Below are positions 1-8,311 of a stretch of DNA of 64,000 nt, in pieces. Made by a program: the position numbers and the translations under genes. Source of the stretch: Gulosibacter molinativorax (GTDB lineage Bacteria > Actinomycetota > Actinomycetes > Actinomycetales > Microbacteriaceae); contig NZ_CP028426.1 of NCBI RefSeq assembly GCF_003010915.2, positions 1,550,001-1,614,000 on the forward strand. Reading direction: 5' to 3'. The notes under the pieces were generated by a model. The model did not search any database. It worked only from the letters and a program-made list of their open reading frames with translations, and was not told where the DNA came from. Position 1 is the first letter of the stretch, and each line of letters starts with the position of its first letter.

Positions 1-1
1 G

Positions 2-3000
2 TACTCGACTCGCGCGAAGGTGCAGCGGCTGCCGATCGAGCCGATCTCGCAGGCATCGGCGAACCAGCGCTCGGGTCGGTCGGGTCGTACTCGCGACGGC
101 ATCGCGATTCGGCTGTACGGCGAGGATGATTTCAACTCGCGTCCCGAATTCACCGACCCGGAAATTCTGCGCACGAACCTCGCGAGCGTACTGCTGCAGA
201 TGCTCGAGCTCGGCCTCGGCGCGATCGAGGACTTCCCATTCCTCACTCCGCCCGACAGCCGGGGTGTGAAGGATGGCGTGGACCTCCTTCGCGAGCTCGG
301 CGCGATTCGTGGCGGCACTCGGGCTTCGCGCGCCGTCCCCAAGCTCACCCGCATCGGCCGCGACCTCGCCCGCCTGCCGATCGACCCGCGCTACGGCCGC
401 ATGGTGCTCGCCTCCAAAGAACTCGATGTCGCACGCGAGATTCTCATCATCGTCTCTGGCCTCACGATTCAGGACATCCGCGAGCGCCCGCTCGAGCATC
501 GTCAGCAGGCCGACCAACTCCACGCGCGCTTCCGCGATCCGACGAGCGACTTCTTCACACTGCTGAACCTCTGGAACTACCTCGAGGCGCAGTCGCACGC
601 CCTCGGCTCAAGCGCCTTCCGCCGCCTGTGCAAAAAGGAATTCCTCAACTTCGTGCGCTTCCGCGAGTGGCAGGACCTCTTCCGGCAGCTGCGCGAGGCG
701 ACCCGGGGACTCGGGTTGCGCATCCAGAGGCCGAAGCACGAAACCGCCCCCGGCGCCGAGATCGCGCCGAACGCCGAGCCCGGCGCGAACGCAGATGCGG
801 TGCATAAGGCGATGCTGACGGGCCTCCTCAGCCACATTGGTGTCTACGACCAGGTCAAGCGCGACTACAAGGGCGCGCGCAACACGCGCTTCCGCATCTT
901 CCCCGGCTCGGGCCTCGCGAAGTCGAACCCGGATGCGGTCATGGCGGCCGAGCTCGTCGAGACCTCGGCGCTGTTCGCGCGAACGGTCGCAAAGATCGAC
1001 CCGGCGTGGGCCGAGGAGTTCGCGGGCGATCTCGTAAAGCGCCAGCACGCCGAACCGCACTGGGAGCGAAAGCAGGGCCAGGCCGTCGCGCTCGAGACCG
1101 TGACGCTGTACGGCGTACCGCTGGTGAAGGGTCGCCGCGTTGGATTCGCGAAGATCGACCCGGTCTGGAGCCGCGACCTGTTCATCCGCCACGCGCTCGT
1201 CGAGGGTGACTGGACCGGACACTATCCGTTCGAGCGGAAGAACCGGCAGCTGCGGCGGGAGCTCGAGGAACTTGAGGAACGGACTCGCCAGCGCGGGCTC
1301 ATCGAGGACGACGAGGTGCTCATGGAGTTCTTCTCCGAGCGCATCCCCGATGACGTCGTCTCGCAGGCGACGTTCGATAAGTGGTGGCGCGAAGCGCAAA
1401 AAACGCAGCCGGACCTGCTCACCCTCACCCGCGCGGACCTCCTCGGCGAGGACGTCGACGAGGCCGACGACGCGCAGTTCCCGCGCGTGTGGAAGCAGGG
1501 CGAGCAGCAGCTCAAGCTCCGGTACAAGTTCGACCCGAACTCCGCCGACGACGGCGTGACGGCGACGATTCCCTTGCCGCTACTCGCCATGTTGCAGCCG
1601 GATGGCTTCGACTGGCTCGTGCCGGGTTTGCGCGCCGAGCTCGTGACCGCGCTGTTGCGGTCGCTGCCGAAGGTCATCCGCCGCAACTTCGTGGCCGCCG
1701 CCGACTGGGCCGCGAAGCTCCTCGAGGAGTCCGCGAACGAACGCTCCCTGAGTGCGGGCGGAGCCCGTGTATCGAAGGGTGCGGACGCATCCAACCGCAC
1801 GTTGAGTAGTCGCGATAGCGACGTATCGAAACGCACCATCGCGACCGCCCGCCCAGACCTCGCCGAACCTGTCGACGGCACCCTCACCGAGGTCCTGCGT
1901 GTTCACATGCAGCGCGCGGCGGGCATCCGCTTCGACGTCGAGGAGTTCGATCTCGCGAAGATCCCCTCGCACCTGCTCATGCGGTTCCGCGTGGTGGATG
2001 ATTCGGGTCGCGAACTCGGCGCCGGTAGCGACCTCATCGCGCTGCAGCAGCGACTCAAGCGCGCCTCCGAGGCCGCGCTCATCCACGCGACGACCGCGGA
2101 CGCGGCCCGCTCCCCTCGCCACACCGCCGAGGGTGGTCTTCGAGTAGGTGCCGACGGCACCGTATCGAGAAGCGGCACTCGGGAATCCGACACCGGCCGA
2201 TCCCCGCGTGCCGGCGAAGCCGGTGTATCGAGGGGAGCAGCCGAAGCCAACTTCGACCAGCGCGAAATCACCGCTTGGCCCGTCGATGAGATTCCCGAGT
2301 CCTTCGAGATCCGCCGCAAGCACGGGGTGATCCGCGCGTGGCCAACGCTGCAGCTGCGCAAACCGGCGACCCCCGCATCCTCGCCGATTGACCTGGTGCT
2401 CGCGACCACGGCGGACGACCAGCAGCGCGAGCACCAGCGCGCGGTCGCGGCCCTCCTCGCCCGCTCGGTGCCCACACCCGCGAGCTACGTGCAGTCGCAC
2501 CTGACCTCGCACGAGAAGCTGTCGCTCGCATCCAGCCCGTACCAATCGACGGATGCGCTGCTCGCCGATGTACTGATCGCGCTCGCGAATGCGGCAATGC
2601 CCGAAGAGCCAGTAAGTACTCGGGCTCAGTTCGAGGCGCTGCGGGATGCGTTCAACGCGACACTCGTCGACGCGATGTTCGCCGCGGTCAAGCTCGTCGC
2701 CGAGATCCTCAAGGCACACCGAGAGGCGCTGGCCGCGATCAAGAATGTGAACGCCCTCGCCTATCTCGGCTCGCTGACCGATGCCAAGGCGCAGCTCGAG
2801 GGCCTCATCTTCGACGGCTTTGTGTCGCGCACCGGGATGGATCAGCTGCGTCATCTCCCCCGCTATTTGCGCGCGGTGACGTATCGCCTCGAGCGGCTGC
2901 AGTCGGGCGCCGCGACCGAGCGCTCCGGGATGCTCGAAATCGAAAAGGCCACCGAGCTCTACAAGGCTGCTGGCGGCGAGATTCCGACCGGCCCGAACGC

Positions 3001-3124
3001 GCCGGCAGGTTTCGTGCAGGTTCGCTGGATGCTCGAGGAGTTTCGCGTGAGCCTCTTCGCGCAGCAGCTCGGCACGGCCCAGACCGTGTCACTGAAGCGC
3101 ATCCGCGCGGCGCTCAGCGCTTAG
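2..3124 (+). CDS. hrpA: ATP-dependent RNA helicase HrpA, 5'-truncated by the window edge
   Basis: C-terminal part (about 1040 residues) of a DEAH-box RNA helicase; the reading frame is open from base 2, so the ATPase core lies to the left. Helicase motif VI (Q-R-S-G-R-S-G-R-T) is visible near the start. It is followed by the winged-helix/HA2 region (LPIDPRYGRM), an OB-type region, and a long DUF3418-like tail ending in R-R-Y-L-R-A-V-type helices and LRIRAALSA. HrpA proteins are RNA helicases linked to ribosome-collision rescue and mRNA processing. Oddity: two low-complexity stretches, encoded at about 1740-1850 and 2100-2250, are made of a dispersed palindromic repeat that keeps the frame open. 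The stop overlaps the convergent downstream gene by 4 bp. Confidence 0.93.
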   Translation, partial: YSTRAKVQRLPIEPISQASANQRSGRSGRTRDGIAIRLYGEDDFNSRPEFTDPEILRTNLASVLLQMLELGLGAIEDFPFLTPPDSRGVKDGVDLLRELGAIRGGTRASRAVPKLTRIGRDLARLPIDPRYGRMVLASKELDVAREILIIVSGLTIQDIRERPLEHRQQADQLHARFRDPTSDFFTLLNLWNYLEAQSHALGSSAFRRLCKKEFLNFVRFREWQDLFRQLREATRGLGLRIQRPKHETAPGAEIAPNAEPGANADAVHKAMLTGLLSHIGVYDQVKRDYKGARNTRFRIFPGSGLAKSNPDAVMAAELVETSALFARTVAKIDPAWAEEFAGDLVKRQHAEPHWERKQGQAVALETVTLYGVPLVKGRRVGFAKIDPVWSRDLFIRHALVEGDWTGHYPFERKNRQLRRELEELEERTRQRGLIEDDEVLMEFFSERIPDDVVSQATFDKWWREAQKTQPDLLTLTRADLLGEDVDEADDAQFPRVWKQGEQQLKLRYKFDPNSADDGVTATIPLPLLAMLQPDGFDWLVPGLRAELVTALLRSLPKVIRRNFVAAADWAAKLLEESANERSLSAGGARVSKGADASNRTLSSRDSDVSKRTIATARPDLAEPVDGTLTEVLRVHMQRAAGIRFDVEEFDLAKIPSHLLMRFRVVDDSGRELGAGSDLIALQQRLKRASEAALIHATTADAARSPRHTAEGGLRVGADGTVSRSGTRESDTGRSPRAGEAGVSRGAAEANFDQREITAWPVDEIPESFEIRRKHGVIRAWPTLQLRKPATPASSPIDLVLATTADDQQREHQRAVAALLARSVPTPASYVQSHLTSHEKLSLASSPYQSTDALLADVLIALANAAMPEEPVSTRAQFEALRDAFNATLVDAMFAAVKLVAEILKAHREALAAIKNVNALAYLGSLTDAKAQLEGLIFDGFVSRTGMDQLRHLPRYLRAVTYRLERLQSGAATERSGMLEIEKATELYKAAGGEIPTGPNAPAGFVQVRWMLEEFRVSLFAQQLGTAQTVSLKRIRAALSA
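1748..1833 (+). repeat. Two dispersed palindromic repeat copies inside hrpA
   Basis: Two direct copies of a stem-loop repeat with the form TTGAGTAG - GC-rich stem-loop - GTATCGAAACG: 1748-1776 (degenerate, CTGAGTG start) and 1801-1833 (near consensus). Both stay in frame and encode a serine/arginine-rich insert. The same family occurs in intergenic DNA at 20451-20493 and 48905-48988. Confidence 0.75.
2139..2234 (+). repeat. Second palindromic repeat cluster inside hrpA
   Basis: Copies at 2139-2172 (TTCGAGTAG, stem GGTGCC/GGCACC, GTATCGAGAAG) and 2206-2234 (stem GCCGG/CCGG, GTATCGAGGGG). They belong to the same family as 1748-1833 and are also translated, giving another low-complexity insert between conserved helicase tail segments. 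Confidence 0.68.
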
Positions 3125-3492
3125 TGATCGTTGTCGGCCACGTTGGGCACGGCAGCTTCACCGAGACCTTGAATGAACTCATTTAATTCTTCGAGCCTGG
3201 CGTCGACGTATCGACCGGCCCTCGCATCTGCCCAGCCTTCATCTGCAGCGCTTCGAAGCGCGGTGAGCGAGTCGCGCAATCGGGCGTAGTGGTCGTCGGC
3301 GTCAACCAACTCGACCGAACCATCACGCACCTCGGTAAGGCGTCGGTTGACCTCTTCGTGCCAAGCCTCATCGATTTCACCCGTGTCTGGACCTTCGTGG
3401 AGGCTTTCGATCAAGACATTCGCGACCACCGCACGCTGGTCAGCGTCGAGAGTGAGAGCCTCTCGAATGAAGTTTGCGGTGTCTGGTGTCAT
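3121..3492 (-). CDS. Putative addiction-module antitoxin-like protein
   Basis: A 123-residue acidic protein. Residues about 5-75 resemble the addiction-module component family (LTLDADQRAVVANVLIESL, then DEAWHEEVNRRLTEVRDG). The tail (about 85-115, ADEGWADARAGRYVDARL...FIQGLG) resembles the C-terminal toxin-binding segment of ParD-type antitoxins. No ParE/RelE-like toxin gene flanks it, so it looks like an orphan antitoxin. It converges on hrpA with a 4-bp overlap of the two stops. The family call rests on pattern recognition only. Confidence 0.55.
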   Translation of the reverse strand: MTPDTANFIREALTLDADQRAVVANVLIESLHEGPDTGEIDEAWHEEVNRRLTEVRDGSVELVDADDHYARLRDSLTALRSAADEGWADARAGRYVDARLEELNEFIQGLGEAAVPNVADNDH

Positions 3493-3537
3493 GCCCCAAG
3501 TTTACGACGTGCGACCGACAAACACCGAAGGCAAAAA

Positions 3538-3578
3538 GTCTCCGCGTGACTTCAGCAGAACTGAGGTCACGCGGAGAC
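3538..3578 (-). terminator. Intrinsic terminator of the BVMO/esterase operon
   Basis: Inverted repeat with 18-bp arms (3538-3555 and 3561-3578; one mismatch, which can pair G-U) and a 5-nt loop. On the minus strand it is followed by a run of five T (3533-3537), the classic arrangement just after the stop of the gene ending at 3595. Confidence 0.85.
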
Positions 3579-3594
3579 GTGATTCCCTATTTAG

Positions 3595-5226
3595 TTAGGC
3601 GGCAACGGAAGCTGCCACCGCGGATCGGAGCTCGAAGCCGCGATAGTCGTTATCGGCGATGTCCTTGAGGATGTCGCGATAGTTCTTCAACCCTCCAACG
3701 TAGAACAGCACCGACCGGGTCTTCCCGGCAACATTGGCACCGAAGATCCACGAGTCAACCTTGCCGAAGACGGTCATGTCCGCGATTTCGCTGCAGGTCT
3801 TAGTCCACTCGTCGACCGACTCCTGGCTCGGCTCGATCGAAGCAAGGCCGTTGTCCTCGGCGTGCTTGATGAAGTCGGTGAACCACTCGACCTGGGTTTC
3901 GATGCTGGGCACCAGGTTGGTGAACGGCCCGTTCGGGCCGAGCACCATGAACCAGTTCGGGAAGTTCGCGGTCGCGACGCCCAGGAAGCTGGTCGGCTGC
4001 CCGTCCCAGTACTCGTTGATATGGATCCCGTTCCGACCGCGGATGTTCATCCGACGGTAGTTGCCGTCCACCGCGTCGAACCCGGTGGCGAAGATGATCA
4101 CGTCAAGCTCGTGCACGGTTCCGTCAGCGGTGCGGATGCCGTTCGGCACGATTTCCTCAATCGGCGTCTCCTTCAGGGCGACGACGTCAACGTTGTCGCG
4201 GTTGAAGGTCTCGAAGAATCCTCCGTCGCAGAGCGGGCGGCGGGCGTAAAGGTCGGTCGGAGTGAGCTTGCGGGCCTTTTCCTCATCCTTCACGGTCTCG
4301 CGGATTTTCGAGCGGATGAACGCGGCGGCAGTCTCGTTCGCCTCAAGGTCGGTCGCGATGTCACCAAACGTGCCAAACATGAAGCGGAACCCGCCGCCTC
4401 GCTCCCAGGCCTCCTGGTACACGCGCTGGCGTTCCTCCTCCGACACCGAGAGCGCGGGGGTCGTCGACTCGTCGAACCCGAACGCAACGGCCGAGTTCTT
4501 CACCTGATCCCAAATCGCGTCAAAGTTCTCCCGCGTCTCGAGCACCTCGGCCTCATCGACCGGGCGGAAGCCCGAGGGCACCGAGTACTGCGGGGTGCGG
4601 ATGAAGTGCGTCAGGTGCTTCACCTTCGGACCGAGCGCGGTGACCACCTGGGTGCCGGTAGAACCGGAACCGATTACGCCGACGCGGAGCCCGGTGAGGT
4701 CCTTCCCCTCCGGGTACGCACCGGTATGCAGGATCTCGCCCTCGAAGGTGTCCATACCCTTAATATCGGGCAGGTTCACGGCCGAAAGCAGGCCGAGCGC
4801 GTTCACGACGTACTTGGCGCGATACACGTCTCCCTTGCTCGTGGTTACTTCCCACAGCTCGGCGTCTTCGAGGTAGATCGCCGAAGTCACCTCGGTGTTG
4901 AACTCGAAGTATTGCCAGAGGTCGTAGCGGTCCATCACGCGCTCGATGTTGGCCAGGATGTCCGCCTGCATGAGGTAGGTGTTCGACCAGGTATCCTCCT
5001 GCAGCATCTCCTTGTCGAACGAGAATCGGTAGATGTGGCTTTCCGTGTCCGACATGGCGCCCGGGTAGCGGTTCCAGTACCAGGTACCGCCGGGGCCGGC
5101 GGCCTTATCGAAGGCCTTGACGGTCATCCCGAACTCGTTTCCGAGTCGGTGAGTGGCCTGAATGCCGCCGAATCCGGCGCCAATGACGATTGCGTCAACA
5201 GTCTGTGTCGTCGTTGTGGTGCTCAT
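3595..5226 (-). CDS. chnB: Cyclohexanone monooxygenase-like Baeyer-Villiger monooxygenase
   Basis: 543-residue FAD/NADPH type I Baeyer-Villiger monooxygenase that would insert one O2-derived oxygen next to a ketone to give an ester or lactone. It tracks the classical Acinetobacter cyclohexanone monooxygenase closely over its whole length from memory. Visible: FAD motif GAGFGG (16-21), GGTWYWNRYPGAMSD (46-60), NADPH motif GSGSTG (about 186-191), catalytic-type Arg in YARRPLCD (about 330) and ATGFDAVDGNY. The BVMO fingerprint is FEGEILHTGAYP (161-172), with Tyr where Trp is usual. Start chosen at ATG 5226; ATG 5238 is an in-frame alternative. It is second in an operon, 34 bp after the esterase stop. 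The exact ketone is inferred. Confidence 0.88.
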   Translation of the reverse strand: MSTTTTTQTVDAIVIGAGFGGIQATHRLGNEFGMTVKAFDKAAGPGGTWYWNRYPGAMSDTESHIYRFSFDKEMLQEDTWSNTYLMQADILANIERVMDRYDLWQYFEFNTEVTSAIYLEDAELWEVTTSKGDVYRAKYVVNALGLLSAVNLPDIKGMDTFEGEILHTGAYPEGKDLTGLRVGVIGSGSTGTQVVTALGPKVKHLTHFIRTPQYSVPSGFRPVDEAEVLETRENFDAIWDQVKNSAVAFGFDESTTPALSVSEEERQRVYQEAWERGGGFRFMFGTFGDIATDLEANETAAAFIRSKIRETVKDEEKARKLTPTDLYARRPLCDGGFFETFNRDNVDVVALKETPIEEIVPNGIRTADGTVHELDVIIFATGFDAVDGNYRRMNIRGRNGIHINEYWDGQPTSFLGVATANFPNWFMVLGPNGPFTNLVPSIETQVEWFTDFIKHAEDNGLASIEPSQESVDEWTKTCSEIADMTVFGKVDSWIFGANVAGKTRSVLFYVGGLKNYRDILKDIADNDYRGFELRSAVAASVAA

Positions 5227-5260
5227 TGCATGTCCCATAAATCCAGAAATCGAATGTCGG

Positions 5261-6172
5261 CTATCGTGCCGAGCCGTACCAGTCGCGGATGCGGGCCAGT
5301 TCTTCCGTGACCACGTCCGAGCGACCCGCGAGGAACGGGAAGACATGCTGCTGCCCCTCCGCGATGTTGACGGTGATGTCCACGCCCGCAGCTTCAGTGC
5401 GTTCCTGCAGTCGCGTGGCGTTGTCGACGAGCGACTCGACGCTTCCCGCGTTGACGTAGAGGCGGGGGAACCCGGTGAAGTCGGCGTAGAGCGGGTTCGC
5501 GAGCGGCGTGCGCGGATCGATCTTGTCGCCGAGCACACCCGCGATCATGCCGGCAAGGAGCTCGGGCGTAATGAGCGCATCCGTGTCGTTGTTCGTCTTG
5601 AGGGTCTCGCCCTCGTTCTCCATGTCGAGCCACGGCGAGAAGACGATTACCTGGCCGGGAGTCGGCTTGCCCTGCTCCTTGAGCGCGAGGGGGATCGCGA
5701 TGGCCAGGTTTCCGCCGGCGGAGTCACCGATGGTCGTGATGTTGTTCGGGTCGATGCCGCGTTCCACCAGCGCATCGAAGACAGCGACGCCGTCTTCGAT
5801 CTGCGCGGGGTGCGGATGCTCCGGGGCACGGCGGTAGTCGAGGACAAAGCTGGTGACGCCGAGCGTCTTCGCGACGTGTGCCGCGACCTTACGGTGGCTC
5901 GAGGCCGAGCCGACCGCGAACCCGCCGCCGTGAGTGAAGAGCATCACCTGCGACTCATCGGCGCCCGCGGGGAGGCACCAGATTCCGGGAACGCCACCCA
6001 CGACTTCCTCGCGGTAGGTGACGTCTTCCGGCTCGACGGTCGGCTGGTGCCACTCATCGAAGATCGAACGGAAGAGGCGCATCCCCATCGTGGGGTTGTC
6101 AGTCATGAGCGTCGTCCACTCGGCGTAGAGATCCCGTAGTGCGTCCGACTTGATAGCAATGTTGCTGGTCAT
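5261..6172 (-). CDS. Alpha/beta hydrolase (HSL family), probable lactone/ester hydrolase
   Basis: 303-residue hormone-sensitive-lipase-type esterase. It has the oxyanion motif HGGG (81-84), nucleophile Ser151 in GDSAGGN, YRRAPEHP upstream of it, and a C-terminal EGQQHVFPF supplying the catalytic His. Start ATG 6172 follows a clear AAAGGAG site; the frame remains open further upstream but that part does not resemble the family. It is the first gene of the operon with the Baeyer-Villiger enzyme, so the natural role is opening of the lactone formed by it (a ChnC-like step, epsilon-caprolactone to 6-hydroxyhexanoate). That assignment is by context, not by sequence signature. Confidence 0.85.
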   Translation of the reverse strand: MTSNIAIKSDALRDLYAEWTTLMTDNPTMGMRLFRSIFDEWHQPTVEPEDVTYREEVVGGVPGIWCLPAGADESQVMLFTHGGGFAVGSASSHRKVAAHVAKTLGVTSFVLDYRRAPEHPHPAQIEDGVAVFDALVERGIDPNNITTIGDSAGGNLAIAIPLALKEQGKPTPGQVIVFSPWLDMENEGETLKTNNDTDALITPELLAGMIAGVLGDKIDPRTPLANPLYADFTGFPRLYVNAGSVESLVDNATRLQERTEAAGVDITVNIAEGQQHVFPFLAGRSDVVTEELARIRDWYGSAR

Positions 6173-6297
6173 CGCAAACTCCTTTGTTGTCTTCGTTGTC
6201 AGCGTGAGTTCGGCGTTCCGTGTTCGCGACTTCGATGTCTGCGATACGGATGGCAACGCCGTGATGACAACACTAGGAATTCGTAGGCGTGTTCCGG

Positions 6298-6314
6298 TGT
6301 TCCGAAACGGAACA
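6298..6314. promoter_or_regulatory. Palindromic operator TGTTCC-N5-GGAACA
   Basis: Perfect 6-bp arms around GAAAC in the divergent promoter between the esterase operon and the Fis-type regulator, with an extra half-site TGTTCC at 6290-6295. The arm length and 5-nt spacer match the usual geometry of Fis-type HTH sites (as in NtrC). The same arms recur at 13726-13742. Confidence 0.6.
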
Positions 6315-6436
6315 GGGCACCTACCAACCACCAATACGTCTCGAGCATCAATCGGCGCAGCATTGGTCTCACCCGGGCCCCGTATCTGGCGCATAATGGC
6401 TGATACCAATCTTCACGGTGACAATGAGGTGACCTC

Positions 6437-8155
6437 GTGCGAAATGGTGATTCACACCCTGCTCAATTGCTGCGATCCGTTCGCGAGCAGCTCCTGACAG
6501 TGGGGGTCGAGGTCGCCTCGATCAGTGACGCCAACCTGGATCCCGTCATCGAACGCAGCTGGCGCCGCACCGTCTCGTCAGGCGATGTGGTGCCGGATGC
6601 GCATCCCAAGTTTCGGCTCGACGACGTGCGTCAGTCTTCGCCGGAGCGCCTGATGAAGGCCAGCGGCGAGGTCTTTTCGCGATGGCACAGCAGCCTCGTC
6701 GGGCAGCCCGTTTCCATCCTGTTGAGCGACCCTGCGGGTCGGATCATTGCTCGCCAGACCGAGGAGTCGAGCGTGCTTCGCCGCCTCGATCGCGCCTACG
6801 CCAGCGAGGGCTATGACTTCTCCGAGTCGTCCATCGGCACAAACGGTCTGGGGACCGCGCTGGAAGAGCGAAACGCGATTCTGATCAACGGTGCGGAGCA
6901 CTTCAGCGACGCGCTGTCCGGCCTCACGTGCGCGGGGATGTCGATCCGCCATCCCGGCACTGGCCGACTACTGGGCTCGATCGCACTTGCCGCTCCCGAG
7001 CGGGCCGCGCATCCGATGATGCTGGCGATCGTCAAGCAGGTTGCGAGTGAGCTGGAATCCGCGATCGCGAATCAAGGCATCCCTGAACATATTCGGGCGA
7101 TGTTGGCGCTTTTCCTTGGCACTTCACCCACGAAGACGGTGCTCGCGCTGAGTCGAGATGGCGTCTACAGCACCACCGGCGGATTGTCGCTCCTGTCTGC
7201 CGAGACCCACGTGAAAGTGTGGGAGCACTTGCAGTCGCTCGACTGGAGCAGTAATTCCATTCAACCCGTCACGATCGGCTATTCGACCGGCACCGCGCGT
7301 CGGTTGTATGACGCCCGAGAAGACACCGTGTACGGCATCGAACTCGATAACCGCACTCTGGTATCGGGACACTCGAACAACTGGCACGCTCAGCGAATCG
7401 CGGAGCTCAACGAGGCGACGGATCTTTCTGCCACAATCGCGGTCACGGGCCCCAACGGTGTGGGCAAAGTACACCTCACGAGGGAGTGGCTCTCGCAGCG
7501 ACACGGGGTGACCCCCACCGTCGTGAGCCACGCCACCGATCAGGATGCCGACCGGCTGCAACGCGAGCTGGCCTCGGGCAGTTCGATCATTCTTTCCGAA
7601 CCGGAGCTCCGCTTCGAGCGCGCTGAGGGCTCAGAGCTCCTCAACCTCTTCCGTCACCAGAACAGGCCCGGCCGCGGACACCTCATCATCACCACGAGCG
7701 ATAGCGCAATGCCTCGGATGCTCGAAAAGCGCAGTGGCCTGCGCATCCCGAACATTGCGCTCCAGCCGCTGATGGGCGACGTCGATCGGATCACGGAAAT
7801 CGTTGCGGAATACGGCGAGCGTGAGGGACTCGTACTGTCCGCTGCCGCAACGCAGGCCCTATTGCGGTGGAATTGGCCGGGAAACGTCCGCGAGCTCACG
7901 TCGCTGCTGACTCACCTCAAGCGGACGCACGGTGGCAACGTCGTTGATGCCGAGGCCCTTCCTGCCGAGATGCGGATGCGCGCTCGATCGCTCTACGGCC
8001 TGGCCGCATCCGAGTACCGAAGCATCGAAGAGGCGCTCGAACGCACCGGCGGAAACCGCAGTCGTGCGGCCGAACTGCTCGGGATCGGCCGGACCACGCT
8101 CTATCGCAAGATGCGGGAATACGGCATCGGCGCCACCCAGCGTCTCGCCGAGTAG
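6437..8155 (+). CDS. GAF / Fis-type HTH transcriptional regulator with degenerate AAA+ domain (AcoR-like)
   Basis: 572-residue regulator starting at GTG 6437 after a GAGGTGACC site. Residues about 1-200 are an AcoR-like sensor region with a GAF domain (SSIGTNGLGTALEERNA). About 310-500 is an AAA+-derived region: the P-loop reads GPNGVGKVH, without the usual Ser/Thr; no GAFTGA sigma54-contact loop is visible; the late WPGNVREL motif is kept. The end (about 530-568) is a Fis HTH (GGNRSRAAELLGIGRTTLYRKM). Actinobacteria lack sigma54, so this degenerate form fits a conventional sigma70-type activator. It is divergent from the BVMO operon and is its likely effector-sensing regulator. Confidence 0.85.
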   Translation: MRNGDSHPAQLLRSVREQLLTVGVEVASISDANLDPVIERSWRRTVSSGDVVPDAHPKFRLDDVRQSSPERLMKASGEVFSRWHSSLVGQPVSILLSDPAGRIIARQTEESSVLRRLDRAYASEGYDFSESSIGTNGLGTALEERNAILINGAEHFSDALSGLTCAGMSIRHPGTGRLLGSIALAAPERAAHPMMLAIVKQVASELESAIANQGIPEHIRAMLALFLGTSPTKTVLALSRDGVYSTTGGLSLLSAETHVKVWEHLQSLDWSSNSIQPVTIGYSTGTARRLYDAREDTVYGIELDNRTLVSGHSNNWHAQRIAELNEATDLSATIAVTGPNGVGKVHLTREWLSQRHGVTPTVVSHATDQDADRLQRELASGSSIILSEPELRFERAEGSELLNLFRHQNRPGRGHLIITTSDSAMPRMLEKRSGLRIPNIALQPLMGDVDRITEIVAEYGEREGLVLSAAATQALLRWNWPGNVRELTSLLTHLKRTHGGNVVDAEALPAEMRMRARSLYGLAASEYRSIEEALERTGGNRSRAAELLGIGRTTLYRKMREYGIGATQRLAE

Positions 8156-8164
8156 GCGCCACAG

Positions 8165-8220
8165 CGAACGGCGACTCCCCGGAACGAACGGCGACTCCCC
8201 GGAACGAACGGCCGCTCCCC
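8165..8220. repeat. 20-bp tandem repeat, about 2.8 copies
   Basis: Unit GAACGGCGACTCCCCGGAAC begins at 8165, 8185 and (partial, diverged) 8205. It lies just after the regulator stop and before a long hairpin. No coding role is seen. Confidence 0.7.
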
Positions 8221-8256
8221 CAGACGCGATTTAGGGCGAACGCGATTGCGGCGAAC

Positions 8257-8295
8257 GCGTATGAGGCGGACGCCACCGGCGTCCGCCTCATACGC
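8257..8295. terminator. Bidirectional hairpin between convergent genes
   Basis: Perfect 18-bp stem (8257-8274 with 8278-8295) and a 3-nt loop ACC, between the convergent regulator and CoA-transferase genes. There is no clear U-run, so the terminator role is inferred from position and stem strength. Confidence 0.65.
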
Positions 8296-8311
8296 GGGAT
8301 GCGAACCTAGT

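Noticed and set aside
608..2854. Long minus-strand open frames opposite hrpA (263 and 424 codons)
   Set aside because: Arg/Leu-rich shadows of the high-GC plus-strand gene; no ribosome sites and no family resemblance.
3862..5310. 482-codon plus-strand frame opposite the monooxygenase
   Set aside because: Antisense shadow; the minus-strand frame has full BVMO motifs.
6437..8155. Sigma54-dependent activator in the classical sense
   Set aside because: No GAFTGA loop, altered P-loop, and actinobacteria lack sigma54; no -24/-12 promoter was seen near 6173-6436.
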